A stretch of 48,591 nt of DNA, taken from positions 1 to 48,591 of the forward strand of contig JAOUMU010000009.1 in the NCBI GenBank assembly GCA_029881335.1, written 5' to 3'. The notes below the pieces were generated by a model. It saw only the letters and a list, made by a program, of their open reading frames with translations. It did no database searches and was not told the origin of the DNA. The stretch comes from Nitrospinota bacterium. GTDB lineage: Bacteria > Nitrospinota_A > UBA7883. Positions 29,421-37,957 of this stretch are shown piece by piece; position 1 is the stretch's first letter, and each line of letters begins with the position of its first letter. The translations under genes were made by a program, and so were the position numbers.

Positions 29421-31190
29421 ATGCCATCTAGAAGAAAGCCGTATTACATCACAGATCGTAAGGTCATCGTCGATTACTCCTCCGTGTTCTGCGACACCAC
29501 CGCAGGCCTGCTAAACAGCGAGTTGTTCGCTGAAGTTGTGCGCCGGTTTGTCCGGCGGGTAGTGCGCAGGCAGGACACCGTATACGAGCTTCTGGCGCTA
29601 GGCTTTCCCGGCAAGAACCAGAAACAGATGACCACAGGACTGGTCAATATCTTTCGCCTCCTGGCCACCCACTCCGCCAAGGAGATTTCCGCCATGGCGC
29701 CCGAATACCAGCGTATGCTCGAGGACCAGGTGCGGTTTATAGAACTGAAGGATCTTCTGTACAACTTCTGGCTGAAGCTGGAACGGATCGCCTATATGGA
29801 AGTGCCCAAGCGGGACACGGAGATCTACGACGACCTGCACTACGCCCAGTTCGTAAAAACCAATGAGGACTTGAAGAACGTCATCCTCCAGACCCAAAGG
29901 CGCATAAGCGATAACCTGGAGGGGAACCACCGCTCATTCCGCCAGATGCCGGCGTTCGCCAACCTTTCGATGCTGGTCCGTAAAATCGATTGGGATTGTC
30001 CGGAGAAGCTCTCATTCCTTAAGCAGATTCCCTTCGTGCGAAACACTCTCATCTACCCCCCGCTTATCCTGTATCCGGCGTCGAACACGCGCAAGGGCGC
30101 CTTTGGCCCTATCGACAAAGTGACCCCTTCCATGCTGAATATAACCGCCAGCGAATGGTTCTGCTTCCCCGCCAAGGTGGGTGATCTTCTAGCCTTCGTA
30201 TATTTCCACCGGGATTTTTCATCGCTGGCCCTTTCCATGGCGAACCTTTTCGAGATGGCGGGTAAAAACGACCTGAAGAAGAAAAGGCCGGATATGATCA
30301 TCCTGTTCGGGGTGGATCCCAAGGCGCTGCCGGAAAACACCGGCTACCATTTCATGAAGGACGAGGACGTATACCTGGGCCTGGTGGCGCACAAGGAGGA
30401 GATGGAATATTTCGGATACTTCAAGAAGATGACCCTTACCCTGCACAACCTGGAGATGATGAAACGGGGTCATCTGCCGGTGCATGGGGCAATGGTCAGT
30501 ATGGATCTAAAAGATGGAGGGACGGCCAACGTGGCTATCCTCGGTGACAGCGGAGCCGGCAAGTCTGAAACCCTGGAGGCTCTGCGTACCCTGGCCGATG
30601 AGCATATCCGGGACATGAAGATAATTTTCGACGATATGGGTTCGCTGCGCATCGGCAAGGATGGGGCGGTGCTAGGATACGGCACGGAGACCGGCGCCTT
30701 CGTACGGCTGGACGACCTGACCCCAGGCTACGCCTATGAGCAGATAGAGCGGAGCGTGTTCATGAATCCCCATATGAAAAACGCCCGTCTGGTGCTGCCG
30801 GTATCCAAATACAAGCATATTACCAAAGGCTATCCGGTGGACATCCTGATGTACGCCAACAACTATGAAAACGTGGAGAAAGGGGGCAAGGCCCTCGATT
30901 TCTTTGACAACATGAACAGTGCCCTTGACGTGTTTTCCGATGGGGCTCGCCAGGCCAAGGGGACAACCGACGAGATGGGACTGGTGCACACATATTTCGC
31001 CAATCCCTTCGGCGCCATACAGGAGAAGGAGAAGCATGCAAAGATCGCCGCGAAGACTTTTAAGGCGCTCTTTGCAAAGGGAGTGAAAGTGGGGCAGATC
31101 CGCACCCGGCTGGGAGTCATCGGCTTTGAGCAGGAAGGGCCCAAAGCCGCGTCGCTGGAACTGTTTGAAGTGATACGATCTGGCAAATAG
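29421..31190 (+). CDS. Large PEPCK/HPr-kinase-fold P-loop protein of unknown function
   Basis: A 589-residue soluble protein. The first 210 residues are helical and not recognised. The C-terminal half has a Walker A loop AILGDSGAGKSETLEAL (residues 373-388), then IIFDDMGSLRIG (metal-binding Asp pair) and GAFVRLDDL, YAYEQIERSVFMNP, a layout shared by phosphoenolpyruvate carboxykinase and HPr kinase. GDSGAGKS is closer to HPrK than to the PEPCK loop. It has no signal peptide or membrane segment. GGAG and AAGGGA upstream support ATG 29421. It converges on the RiPP cluster, so a link with it is only suggested by closeness and by the HPrK-like protein there. Confidence 0.6.
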   Translation: MPSRRKPYYITDRKVIVDYSSVFCDTTAGLLNSELFAEVVRRFVRRVVRRQDTVYELLALGFPGKNQKQMTTGLVNIFRLLATHSAKEISAMAPEYQRMLEDQVRFIELKDLLYNFWLKLERIAYMEVPKRDTEIYDDLHYAQFVKTNEDLKNVILQTQRRISDNLEGNHRSFRQMPAFANLSMLVRKIDWDCPEKLSFLKQIPFVRNTLIYPPLILYPASNTRKGAFGPIDKVTPSMLNITASEWFCFPAKVGDLLAFVYFHRDFSSLALSMANLFEMAGKNDLKKKRPDMIILFGVDPKALPENTGYHFMKDEDVYLGLVAHKEEMEYFGYFKKMTLTLHNLEMMKRGHLPVHGAMVSMDLKDGGTANVAILGDSGAGKSETLEALRTLADEHIRDMKIIFDDMGSLRIGKDGAVLGYGTETGAFVRLDDLTPGYAYEQIERSVFMNPHMKNARLVLPVSKYKHITKGYPVDILMYANNYENVEKGGKALDFFDNMNSALDVFSDGARQAKGTTDEMGLVHTYFANPFGAIQEKEKHAKIAAKTFKALFAKGVKVGQIRTRLGVIGFEQEGPKAASLELFEVIRSGK

Positions 31191-31215
31191 AGGGCGCCGG
31201 GACGCTCACATCAGG

Positions 31216-31488
31216 CTATTGCCCCTCCGTCGGCGCTAAAAGCTTTTCCGTCAGGAAATAGTCCATGCTCTCATCCACGTGCTGGGCCAGATCATCCGCC
31301 GACACGTCCTTGTAAGTTTCTGTCATATAACCTATGATAGCTTCCTTCTCCTCCCCTTCGATGGCGTGGCGCCATATTTCCGCCGCAGTGTCGTTTAGCG
31401 TGTAATACTCCCCGCTGGAAAGGTTCAGCAGAACGATTCCCGTTTTCAGATTTTTCCAGGTAATATCCTCCGGGGCCTGGTATTTCAT
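31216..31488 (-). CDS. PqqD-like RiPP recognition element (lasso B1 type)
   Basis: A 90-residue stand-alone PqqD-family protein. Seen: the three-strand region ITWKNLKTGIVLLNLSSGEY followed by YTLNDTAAEIWRHA, then the helical part with the TETYKDVSADDLAQHV segment. Such domains bind the leader of a precursor peptide and present it to the modifying enzymes and peptidase. The YxxPxI motif in the precursor at 45798 is the kind of sequence B1 proteins bind in lasso systems. It overlaps the B2 gene by 4 bases, the usual B1-B2 partnership. Confidence 0.9.
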   Translation of the reverse strand: MKYQAPEDITWKNLKTGIVLLNLSSGEYYTLNDTAAEIWRHAIEGEEKEAIIGYMTETYKDVSADDLAQHVDESMDYFLTEKLLAPTEGQ

Positions 31489-31985
31489 TGGTCGATCTCC
31501 CTTTTGATTAGTTTTTCCCGGTTAACGGGGTCGTTGTCGGGATCCGCCCAAAAGCGGATCGCCGCCTCCTTCTCTCCCAGATAAGCTGTGTAGATACGTC
31601 CTGTCTCTTCGGTTTCCCGAAACAGTTCGCCCTCCAGGGTCATCCAGCAATGGGCCATGGATCCAGTCGGGCCATCCCATCTGTATCCAAAGTTCAGCGC
31701 CACTGGCACACCCCGCGTGCGCAGAACGCAGGCCGTGGCGAATGATCGGTAAAAGCATATGCGCCGTTTCCATACAACAACAAGCCGGGTAATGAATCCC
31801 ACCAGCTTTGCGATTCTCTCCGCCGTGGGACGATCAACGACAGCCTTCAGGGCAATCTCCGGCATTGGTGGCGCCCCATTCCTATCGAAAGCGCGAAACC
31901 TGGCCGCCACCATAATGGCCGCCAGCGCCTCTCTTATGATGATTATCTTCTCCCGGAGGGTCAATCCACCGTCATCCGTTGTCAT
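31485..31985 (-). CDS. Lasso B2-type transglutaminase-like leader peptidase
   Basis: A 166-residue protein of the transglutaminase-like family (PF13471) that in lasso pathways cuts the leader from the precursor. Seen: catalytic Cys77 in RICFYRSFATACVLRTRGVPV and His112 in MAHCWMTLEGE, with acidic residues just after as the likely third member. The N-terminal 60 residues are helical. It sits between PqqD (4-nt overlap) and the ABC exporter (14-nt overlap). No asparagine-synthetase-like cyclase is nearby, so the peptidase probably serves a non-lasso peptide. Confidence 0.88.
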   Translation of the reverse strand: MTTDDGGLTLREKIIIIREALAAIMVAARFRAFDRNGAPPMPEIALKAVVDRPTAERIAKLVGFITRLVVVWKRRICFYRSFATACVLRTRGVPVALNFGYRWDGPTGSMAHCWMTLEGELFRETEETGRIYTAYLGEKEAAIRFWADPDNDPVNREKLIKREIDQ

Positions 31986-33795
31986 AGTTTTCCCGCTTCC
32001 CGAAATGTACCAGCCGTCCGTTTTCCATCCTGGCCTCGAAATCGGCGATATCCCGTATCATTTTATCATGCGTGGCCACCACGATTGTCCTTCCCTTTTT
32101 CAGGTTCAGTAATGTCTGGCGGATGGCCATCCTGCTCTCCTGGTCCAGTTGCGATGTCGGCTCGTCGATAAGCATCATCCCTGGATCGTGAAGGGTGGCC
32201 CTGGCGATAGTCAGGCGCTGCCGTTCTCCGCCGGAAAGCATATCACCTCTGTTGCCCACTTCGGTATCCAGCCCCGATGGAAGATATGAGCCTTCACCAC
32301 TCCACAGACTGGCCCTGGTGAGCGCCTCGATCATCTGGGATTCGGTGGCGTCCGGCCTGGCGTACAGCAGGTTTTCCCGGATGGCGCCGTTTATCAGCAG
32401 AGGCTCCTGGGTCACTATACCCAGGCTTTTCCGCCAGTGGATTCCATCCAGATGTTTGATATCCTCCCCGTCGATCCGCACCGCTCCCTCCCGGCACACG
32501 TCGAACTTGGCCAGCAGCGCCAGCATTGTAGTCTTGCCGGAGCCTGAAGGGCCATACACAGCCAGCATGGCCCCGGCAGGGATACTAAAGGAGATATCAG
32601 TCAGGATGTCTGTGGCGTCCACTCCATAGCTGACCTTTTCCAGCGTCACGCTCTCAAGTGGGCGGCCGACCTGCTTCTCTCCTTCGGGAAAGGGTTTTTT
32701 CTCATGGTCCAGAAACCGGAACACACGCAGAGCGCACGCCGACGACGACTGATACGATACGTAGAGGGTAGCCAGCGCTTCCAGAGGATTGGTCACCATC
32801 GGTAAAAGCAGGCTCAATTTTATCAGGTCCCCGCTGGTGATGGTCCCCTCCACCAGCACAGCCCGCCCACCGATTATAAGCAGCGCGGAAGTGGCGACGA
32901 TGAAGAGGATGTTCACCACCTGGGGCGCCATGGCGTCCATCAGCATAACCTTCACCATCAGCTTCCTGTTGGCGTCGGTTTCCCTGTCGAACTTCTTGCG
33001 CTCCATGTCCTCACGTGAAAGGGCGCGGGCCAGGATCACCGTGGAGAGGTATTCGGTGAGATGTCCCTGCACAAGGGCCACCTTCTCCATCATCCGACCC
33101 GTCAGCGAATGTATGCGGACTCCTACAATGTGAATGATGGCGCCGCCAGGCAGGAGTATGGCCAGCGCCATTAATGTAAGCTCAGGTGAGATCGACGCCA
33201 TCAGAAACATAGCCACCGCCAGGCGCATCGGCTGCATGAACACCCGATCCGCCGCGTCGATAAAAAGGTAATTGAGCTGGTTCACGTCCTGGATAAAAAG
33301 AGAAGCCACCTCGCCGGGGCGGTTGATCCTGGAAAAGGACAGATTCAGCAATGTCAACCGGGAGAATAGAGCATTTCTGATGGTGAAAAGTATCTGCTGG
33401 TTGACGCTGGCGATGATATACAGCTTCACCACCCGTATCAACGCCATCATGACGCCCAGGAGGAACAGCGCCGCCACCGAGGCCACCAGCGTTTCGTAAT
33501 GGGTGGCCCGGGTCAGCGCGCCAGCCACCGCCTGGTCCAGAAACACCGCCACCTTTCCGGAGGGGATGGCATTGGTCGAAGATGGAGAGGTGATATCCAG
33601 ACGCAGAATCTTGTTTATGAACTCCGCGCCGATCCACACAGAGACGGCCTGGATGGCGATAACCATCACGGAAATGACCCATGTGACAATTATGGCCCCC
33701 ACGTGCGGGATCAGGTATCCCCACGTCCGCAACAACACAAAAGCGACGTTGCCCAGGCCTCCCCGGCTTACTCCACGCATAGCCTCCTTCTCCAT
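31972..33795 (-). CDS. ABC exporter, fused membrane and ATPase domains (lasso D-like)
   Basis: A 607-residue half-transporter. Six membrane segments fall between residues 20 and 330, followed by an ATPase domain with Walker A GPSGSGKTTML, signature LSGGERQRLTIARA and Walker B MMLIDEPTSQLD. It has no N-terminal C39 peptidase, in line with a separate B2 peptidase. It would export the finished peptide across the inner membrane as a homodimer. The start at 33795 is three bases after the MacB-like stop; Met6, with GGAGG close before it, is also possible. Confidence 0.9.
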   Translation of the reverse strand: MEKEAMRGVSRGGLGNVAFVLLRTWGYLIPHVGAIIVTWVISVMVIAIQAVSVWIGAEFINKILRLDITSPSSTNAIPSGKVAVFLDQAVAGALTRATHYETLVASVAALFLLGVMMALIRVVKLYIIASVNQQILFTIRNALFSRLTLLNLSFSRINRPGEVASLFIQDVNQLNYLFIDAADRVFMQPMRLAVAMFLMASISPELTLMALAILLPGGAIIHIVGVRIHSLTGRMMEKVALVQGHLTEYLSTVILARALSREDMERKKFDRETDANRKLMVKVMLMDAMAPQVVNILFIVATSALLIIGGRAVLVEGTITSGDLIKLSLLLPMVTNPLEALATLYVSYQSSSACALRVFRFLDHEKKPFPEGEKQVGRPLESVTLEKVSYGVDATDILTDISFSIPAGAMLAVYGPSGSGKTTMLALLAKFDVCREGAVRIDGEDIKHLDGIHWRKSLGIVTQEPLLINGAIRENLLYARPDATESQMIEALTRASLWSGEGSYLPSGLDTEVGNRGDMLSGGERQRLTIARATLHDPGMMLIDEPTSQLDQESRMAIRQTLLNLKKGRTIVVATHDKMIRDIADFEARMENGRLVHFGKRENYDNG

Positions 33796-33798
33796 CGC

Positions 33799-35079
33799 TT
33801 ATTCGGCCCGGAGAGCGGCCAGCACATCCAGCCGCCGGGCCCGCATGGCGGGTATGGCCCCTGCCAGCGCCCCGCAAATGACGCACACCGCCAGAGGCGC
33901 CACCACACCTCCCATGGTGATCACAGGAGTAATATTGGAGGCCTCAGGTATGCGCGTAGCCAGCGCCTGTATTATCAGCGGCGCTCCAGCCACCGCCAGG
34001 AATAAACCCACCAGCCCGCCGATAAGCGATAGCGCCACGCTTTCCATCAGGACGATCAACGCCAGGTCGGAAGGCTCCGCCCCCACCGCCACCCGTATGG
34101 CAAATTCCCTGGAGCGGCGGGTGACGTTGGCCAGCATCACATTCAGCACACCAATGGAGGCGATAAGGATACTGAAGAGCGACTGGGCGGACCCGGCCAG
34201 CATGATGTTGGAGACTATCTCTTTTCTTTTGCGCACGGCGAACCTTGAGGAGGTGAGCTGATACGCTCCCGGCGCCCTCACCTCATCGAGAGCCCGTCGA
34301 ACGCTCTCCACCACCGCTTCCATTTCCTCGGGGGATCTCCAGGAAACGATGATGGCCCCGATATCGTCACCGCCGCCCCACAGCAACCTGGCCCAGCGGT
34401 ATGGGATCGCCACCCTCTCGCGCAACGGCTCGTCGGCCCCGGGTGGGTCCGGAATGATCCCCACCACCTGGCATGGATAAGCGCCCACCGCCACCCGCGG
34501 CAATGGCTCGGCGGCGGCATGGAGTCTTTCGGCCATCGACCTGGTGAGCAAGCACTCCATCCTGTCTCCGGCCAATCCTTCCTGGGTGAATCCGCTTCCC
34601 ATATATTGTGTGTAAGCCGTCTCCTTCATCATGGGCTCGTCGATGCCGTCCACATGGGCCACGGTGGCTATATCGTGAAGGCTGATCCGGCTACGGTGGT
34701 AGAACATGGGGGCGATGTAACTCGCTTTTTTCGCGTGTTCCCTCACATATTCCAGGTCCTGGATGTTGAAGTGAACCAAAGGCCTTTTTTGAAGCAGCTT
34801 ATCACCAAGGCCAGGCGCAGGATACACGTCCATGCGGGAGCCCATGAGCGTGTCCAGGTCCATCCACAGATTACGCAGCGCCCCCTCCCCAAGGAACATG
34901 ATAGCCGCCAAACCAAAAGAGCCGATGGCCATAGTGGCCAGCACCAGCGCCTGCTGCCAACGGAACGCCCACATGCTCTGCACGATTATCATACCCATGC
35001 ATACGGCCCTGGACATACGGCTCGTCTCTCCCAGGCCATGCCGCGCTGCTCTATCGGCGCCCACACCCATCTTTGTCAT
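33799..35079 (-). CDS. MacB/FtsX-type ABC permease
   Basis: A 426-residue permease without its own ATPase domain. One membrane segment lies near residues 40-62, a large periplasmic domain of about 230 residues follows, then three C-terminal segments (about 295-320, 345-370, 385-410) with the FtsX-type stretch RRSREFAIRVAVGAEPSDLALIVLMES. In the MacA-MacB-TolC design this protein works by mechanotransmission to push periplasmic substrates out. It overlaps the ATPase gene by 4 bases. Its partners, adaptor and channel, are in the same operon. Confidence 0.88.
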   Translation of the reverse strand: MTKMGVGADRAARHGLGETSRMSRAVCMGMIIVQSMWAFRWQQALVLATMAIGSFGLAAIMFLGEGALRNLWMDLDTLMGSRMDVYPAPGLGDKLLQKRPLVHFNIQDLEYVREHAKKASYIAPMFYHRSRISLHDIATVAHVDGIDEPMMKETAYTQYMGSGFTQEGLAGDRMECLLTRSMAERLHAAAEPLPRVAVGAYPCQVVGIIPDPPGADEPLRERVAIPYRWARLLWGGGDDIGAIIVSWRSPEEMEAVVESVRRALDEVRAPGAYQLTSSRFAVRKRKEIVSNIMLAGSAQSLFSILIASIGVLNVMLANVTRRSREFAIRVAVGAEPSDLALIVLMESVALSLIGGLVGLFLAVAGAPLIIQALATRIPEASNITPVITMGGVVAPLAVCVICGALAGAIPAMRARRLDVLAALRAE

Positions 35080-35753
35080 CCTTCCACCATGGTCCCGTCG
35101 ACAATATGAGCGATCCGATCCGCCAGCAGCGCAAGGTCTGGCTGGTGCGTCACCAGCACCAGGGCGGTAGAGAGCCCCACCATGCCGAAAAGAAGGTCCG
35201 ATATGATCCGGCCGTTGACCGAATCCAGGCTCCCTGTAGGTTCATCAGCCAGCAGGATGGAAGGATTTGCCACCAACGCCCTGGCTATAGCCACCCGCAT
35301 GCTCTCCCCGCCGGAAAGCTGACTGGGGTGGTGACCAAGCCTGTGACCCATCCCCACCGCTTCCAGCGCTTGTGTAGCCAGTTTTTTCTGGCGGTGCGGC
35401 CACACACCGATGTGCATCAGCGGCGCCTGGACGTTCTGCAACGCGCTCAGGCCGCCTATCAGCTTGGCGTCCTGGAAAATGAATCCGAACATCCGGCGCA
35501 TGCCGATCGCCTTACGCCGGTCCTGGCCCACCCGCTCACCGGCCACCCGGACATGCCCCACGGTGGCGGGAGTCAGAAGCCCCATCACATGCATGAGTGT
35601 TGACTTTCCAGATCCGCTGGGACCGGTGACCGCGATAGACTCGCCAGCGTTTACCGTCAATGAAACGCCTTTGAGTATCTCCACTGTCCTATCCCCACTG
35701 CCGACGGACTTATGGATGTCCACCAGTTCCACGAGAGGGGCTTGACCGGTCAT
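35076..35753 (-). CDS. MacB/LolD-type ABC transporter ATPase
   Basis: A 225-residue ATPase subunit. Seen: Walker A TGPSGSGKSTLMHVMGLL, Q loop FGFIFQDAKLI, signature QLSGGESMRVAIARALV, Walker B ILLADEPTGSLDS and switch His in VTHQPDLA. It energises the FtsX-type permease encoded next (4-nt overlap) and follows the adaptor gene with another 4-nt overlap. Confidence 0.93.
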   Translation of the reverse strand: MTGQAPLVELVDIHKSVGSGDRTVEILKGVSLTVNAGESIAVTGPSGSGKSTLMHVMGLLTPATVGHVRVAGERVGQDRRKAIGMRRMFGFIFQDAKLIGGLSALQNVQAPLMHIGVWPHRQKKLATQALEAVGMGHRLGHHPSQLSGGESMRVAIARALVANPSILLADEPTGSLDSVNGRIISDLLFGMVGLSTALVLVTHQPDLALLADRIAHIVDGTMVEG

Positions 35754-36670
35754 CGGCTCTCGTCCCGCCCCTCCTCTGCCGCCAGTTTAACAGACACCAC
35801 CATCCCCACCAGAAGCCCGCTGTCTGGTGAGACGATCCGTACCGTCACCGGGAATTTGGGAAAATCCCGCAGGCCTGGGCTGGCCATGGGTGGCTCGATA
35901 CCGGTCACTACTCCTTCCAGGTTTGTCTCTCCATAGAAATCGGGATATATCCGGGCTTTCTGCCCCACTTTCACATATGGAATCTGGTGCTGCCACAAAT
36001 CCACCCGCACAGCAAGGGTGGTCTCGTCACGCACCTCCAGGGCCATCATGGGGGACGTCAGGCTTTCCGCGTCTTTGGTCACGGAACGGGCAACTCCGTC
36101 GAATGGCGCCACCACATCCAGGGCACCGAGCTGCTTATTCAGCAGACCCAGGCTTTCGTCGATCAACTTCATCGCTTCCCGCAACGCCCCTTTCTCCGCT
36201 CCGCTATTCTCCTTGCGCGCCTTTAGGGTTCGCAATCTTTCGGATACTTTGCGCTTCTCTTCTTTCAGGCGCGTCGCTGTTGGTCCGTCCTGCAGTTCAG
36301 GTTTGCCCAGTTGCTCCATGATCCTGGCCATGTTCCTCTCTTCCTCGGCCAGTTCCTGGTCCAGGGCGGCCAGGTTTTCCATCTCCCGCAGATACCATAT
36401 TTTGCTTTGGCGCAGCCCGACCACCTTGGAGACCAGGTCCACGTTGGCCAGCCGCAAAAGCCGGTCCCCTTTTCTGACTCGGGAGCCCTCGGTCACGTAT
36501 AGCTCCAGCGCAATGTCGCCCGGCTTTAGGCGGTATGCGAACAAACGCGCCGGCTCCACCACACCCCTGCCTTCTATCGCTTGTCCGGCAAAGGCGATGG
36601 AAGAGCTATATGGTCCCGCCACCACCGCAAAAACCGCCACCAGCGCCGCTTTCAGGATATTGAATTTCAT
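35750..36670 (-). CDS. MacA/HlyD-like periplasmic adaptor protein
   Basis: A 306-residue protein. A signal peptide (residues 1-28, ending AFAGQA) is followed by a lipoyl/barrel-sandwich half (EGRGVVEPARL, LYVTEGSRVRKGDRLLRL), a long coiled-coil hairpin (about residues 85-180) and the second barrel half (LDVVAPFDGVARSV, LEVRDETTLAVRVDLWQHQI). It would link the MacB-like permease to the TolC-like channel across the periplasm. It is shorter than most adaptors (about 370 residues). It starts 33 bases after the nucleotidyltransferase gene. Confidence 0.88.
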   Translation of the reverse strand: MKFNILKAALVAVFAVVAGPYSSSIAFAGQAIEGRGVVEPARLFAYRLKPGDIALELYVTEGSRVRKGDRLLRLANVDLVSKVVGLRQSKIWYLREMENLAALDQELAEEERNMARIMEQLGKPELQDGPTATRLKEEKRKVSERLRTLKARKENSGAEKGALREAMKLIDESLGLLNKQLGALDVVAPFDGVARSVTKDAESLTSPMMALEVRDETTLAVRVDLWQHQIPYVKVGQKARIYPDFYGETNLEGVVTGIEPPMASPGLRDFPKFPVTVRIVSPDSGLLVGMVVSVKLAAEEGRDESR

Positions 36671-36703
36671 GATTTGCCTACCCTACATTATCAGATGATC
36701 CGG

Positions 36704-37957
36704 CTATGGCCGCATGGCAAAACGCTTGCCGGAAAAAAGAACGCCTTCAACAATCCGCGACAAGGGCCATATCAACAGCGCCGCCACCCATTGTATTACT
36801 TTTATCAAGAACCGGAAATCGAACCCAAACCCCCGGGCGTATCTGGCCGCCATCCAACGTGCCGCGTTAGAGCGGAGCGCTCCTGCGAATCCCGCCTTAT
36901 CACCAATCAGGAAGTAGAGAACAAGGTACACCATATACAACATTCCGTTTTTAAGGGGGGTTACATACTGCGGCCCCAGAGCGCGGTTGAACACCACTTC
37001 ATGGTTCATCATCACCAGCAAAAACCCCCGTCGCCCGCGTTCAATCTTCCCCAGGCAGGGGAAAGAGGGATCGATCCATGTCTGGATAAAAGCGGACATG
37101 TTCCCCGCCGTTCCGGAAAGCTCCAGCGCCTTTAGCTCCTCCACTATCCAAGGCATGTCCAAAGAGCCTTGGTCGTGCAGGGCCACCAGGTCCATCCACC
37201 ATATCAGCCGGGCGCACAGGTGATGTGTCAGCATGTGCAGCAGAAGGTATACGAAGTGAGCGGAGGGATCCGGAGACAACAGGCCTGCGCCGAACAGACG
37301 GTCATGGCGCCGGTGAAATAACTCCAGCATGGGATCGGACGGCGCCCCCTCCAGGCATGTGATCTCCAGCAAAAAGCTGTCGAAGTCCGCTTCTATCTTG
37401 CCGGGGTTTTGCAGACGCGACCAGAATCCGGAGCCGTCCATCAACCTGGCGGATTCCGCGGCGCCGATGGCCTCCAGCAGCAGCCAGGCTTCCTTTTGCG
37501 AAGGGATGAACAGATCTATGTCCCCATACTGTCGAGCGGACTGGCCGCCATACGCCTGGCCCACAAGCGTTGGCCCCTTTAGCGCCACCACATGGAGGCC
37601 TCCGGATTGGGCCGCTTGTTCTATCTTCGCGCATACCTTAATGGCCCGCTCATGGCGGATCATTCCGGAGAAATAAATATCACTTGCTTGGTCGGTCACT
37701 TTACCAGGATCATCACCCATCTCCAGCCCCACCGCTCCCGCCACCGCCCCCAGCCCATGAAGCCCGGCATAATGCCACAGCTTTTCCGGATCCGCCGCTT
37801 TTCCAAGGCCCCATGGTTTATTCCGGCGCCAGCATTTCATCAGGTCGAAAAGCGCCATCCCATCTTCTTCGGAGAGGGCGCCAAACGCTGAGGCCTTCTT
37901 TTGCAGTGGGCGTATGGTCCACATCGTCTCCACATCGGGTGACCGCGTATCGTTCAC
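36704..37957 (-). CDS. NTP_transf_5-type nucleotidyltransferase-family protein
   Basis: A 417-residue protein. Seen: VVALKGPTLVGQAYGG and ARQYGDIDLFIP, the Lys-Gly and Asp-x-Asp motifs of the nucleotidyltransferase family PF14907, often found in lasso and related RiPP clusters beside HPrK-like kinases and B2 peptidases. The C-terminal 80 residues hold two or three hydrophobic stretches that may attach it to the membrane. The chosen start is GTG 37957, which forms a GTGA overlap with the TolC-like stop; ATG 38014 is also open. It might nucleotidylate the peptide or a carrier; no activity can be claimed. Confidence 0.72.
   Translation of the reverse strand: MNDTRSPDVETMWTIRPLQKKASAFGALSEEDGMALFDLMKCWRRNKPWGLGKAADPEKLWHYAGLHGLGAVAGAVGLEMGDDPGKVTDQASDIYFSGMIRHERAIKVCAKIEQAAQSGGLHVVALKGPTLVGQAYGGQSARQYGDIDLFIPSQKEAWLLLEAIGAAESARLMDGSGFWSRLQNPGKIEADFDSFLLEITCLEGAPSDPMLELFHRRHDRLFGAGLLSPDPSAHFVYLLLHMLTHHLCARLIWWMDLVALHDQGSLDMPWIVEELKALELSGTAGNMSAFIQTWIDPSFPCLGKIERGRRGFLLVMMNHEVVFNRALGPQYVTPLKNGMLYMVYLVLYFLIGDKAGFAGALRSNAARWMAARYARGFGFDFRFLIKVIQWVAALLIWPLSRIVEGVLFSGKRFAMRP

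Noticed and set aside
31216-31985. Classic lasso peptide cluster
   Set aside because: No asparagine-synthetase-like cyclase in the window, and the precursor core lacks the usual Gly/Ala/Ser/Cys-1 with Asp/Glu at 7-9 pattern after a Thr-x site.
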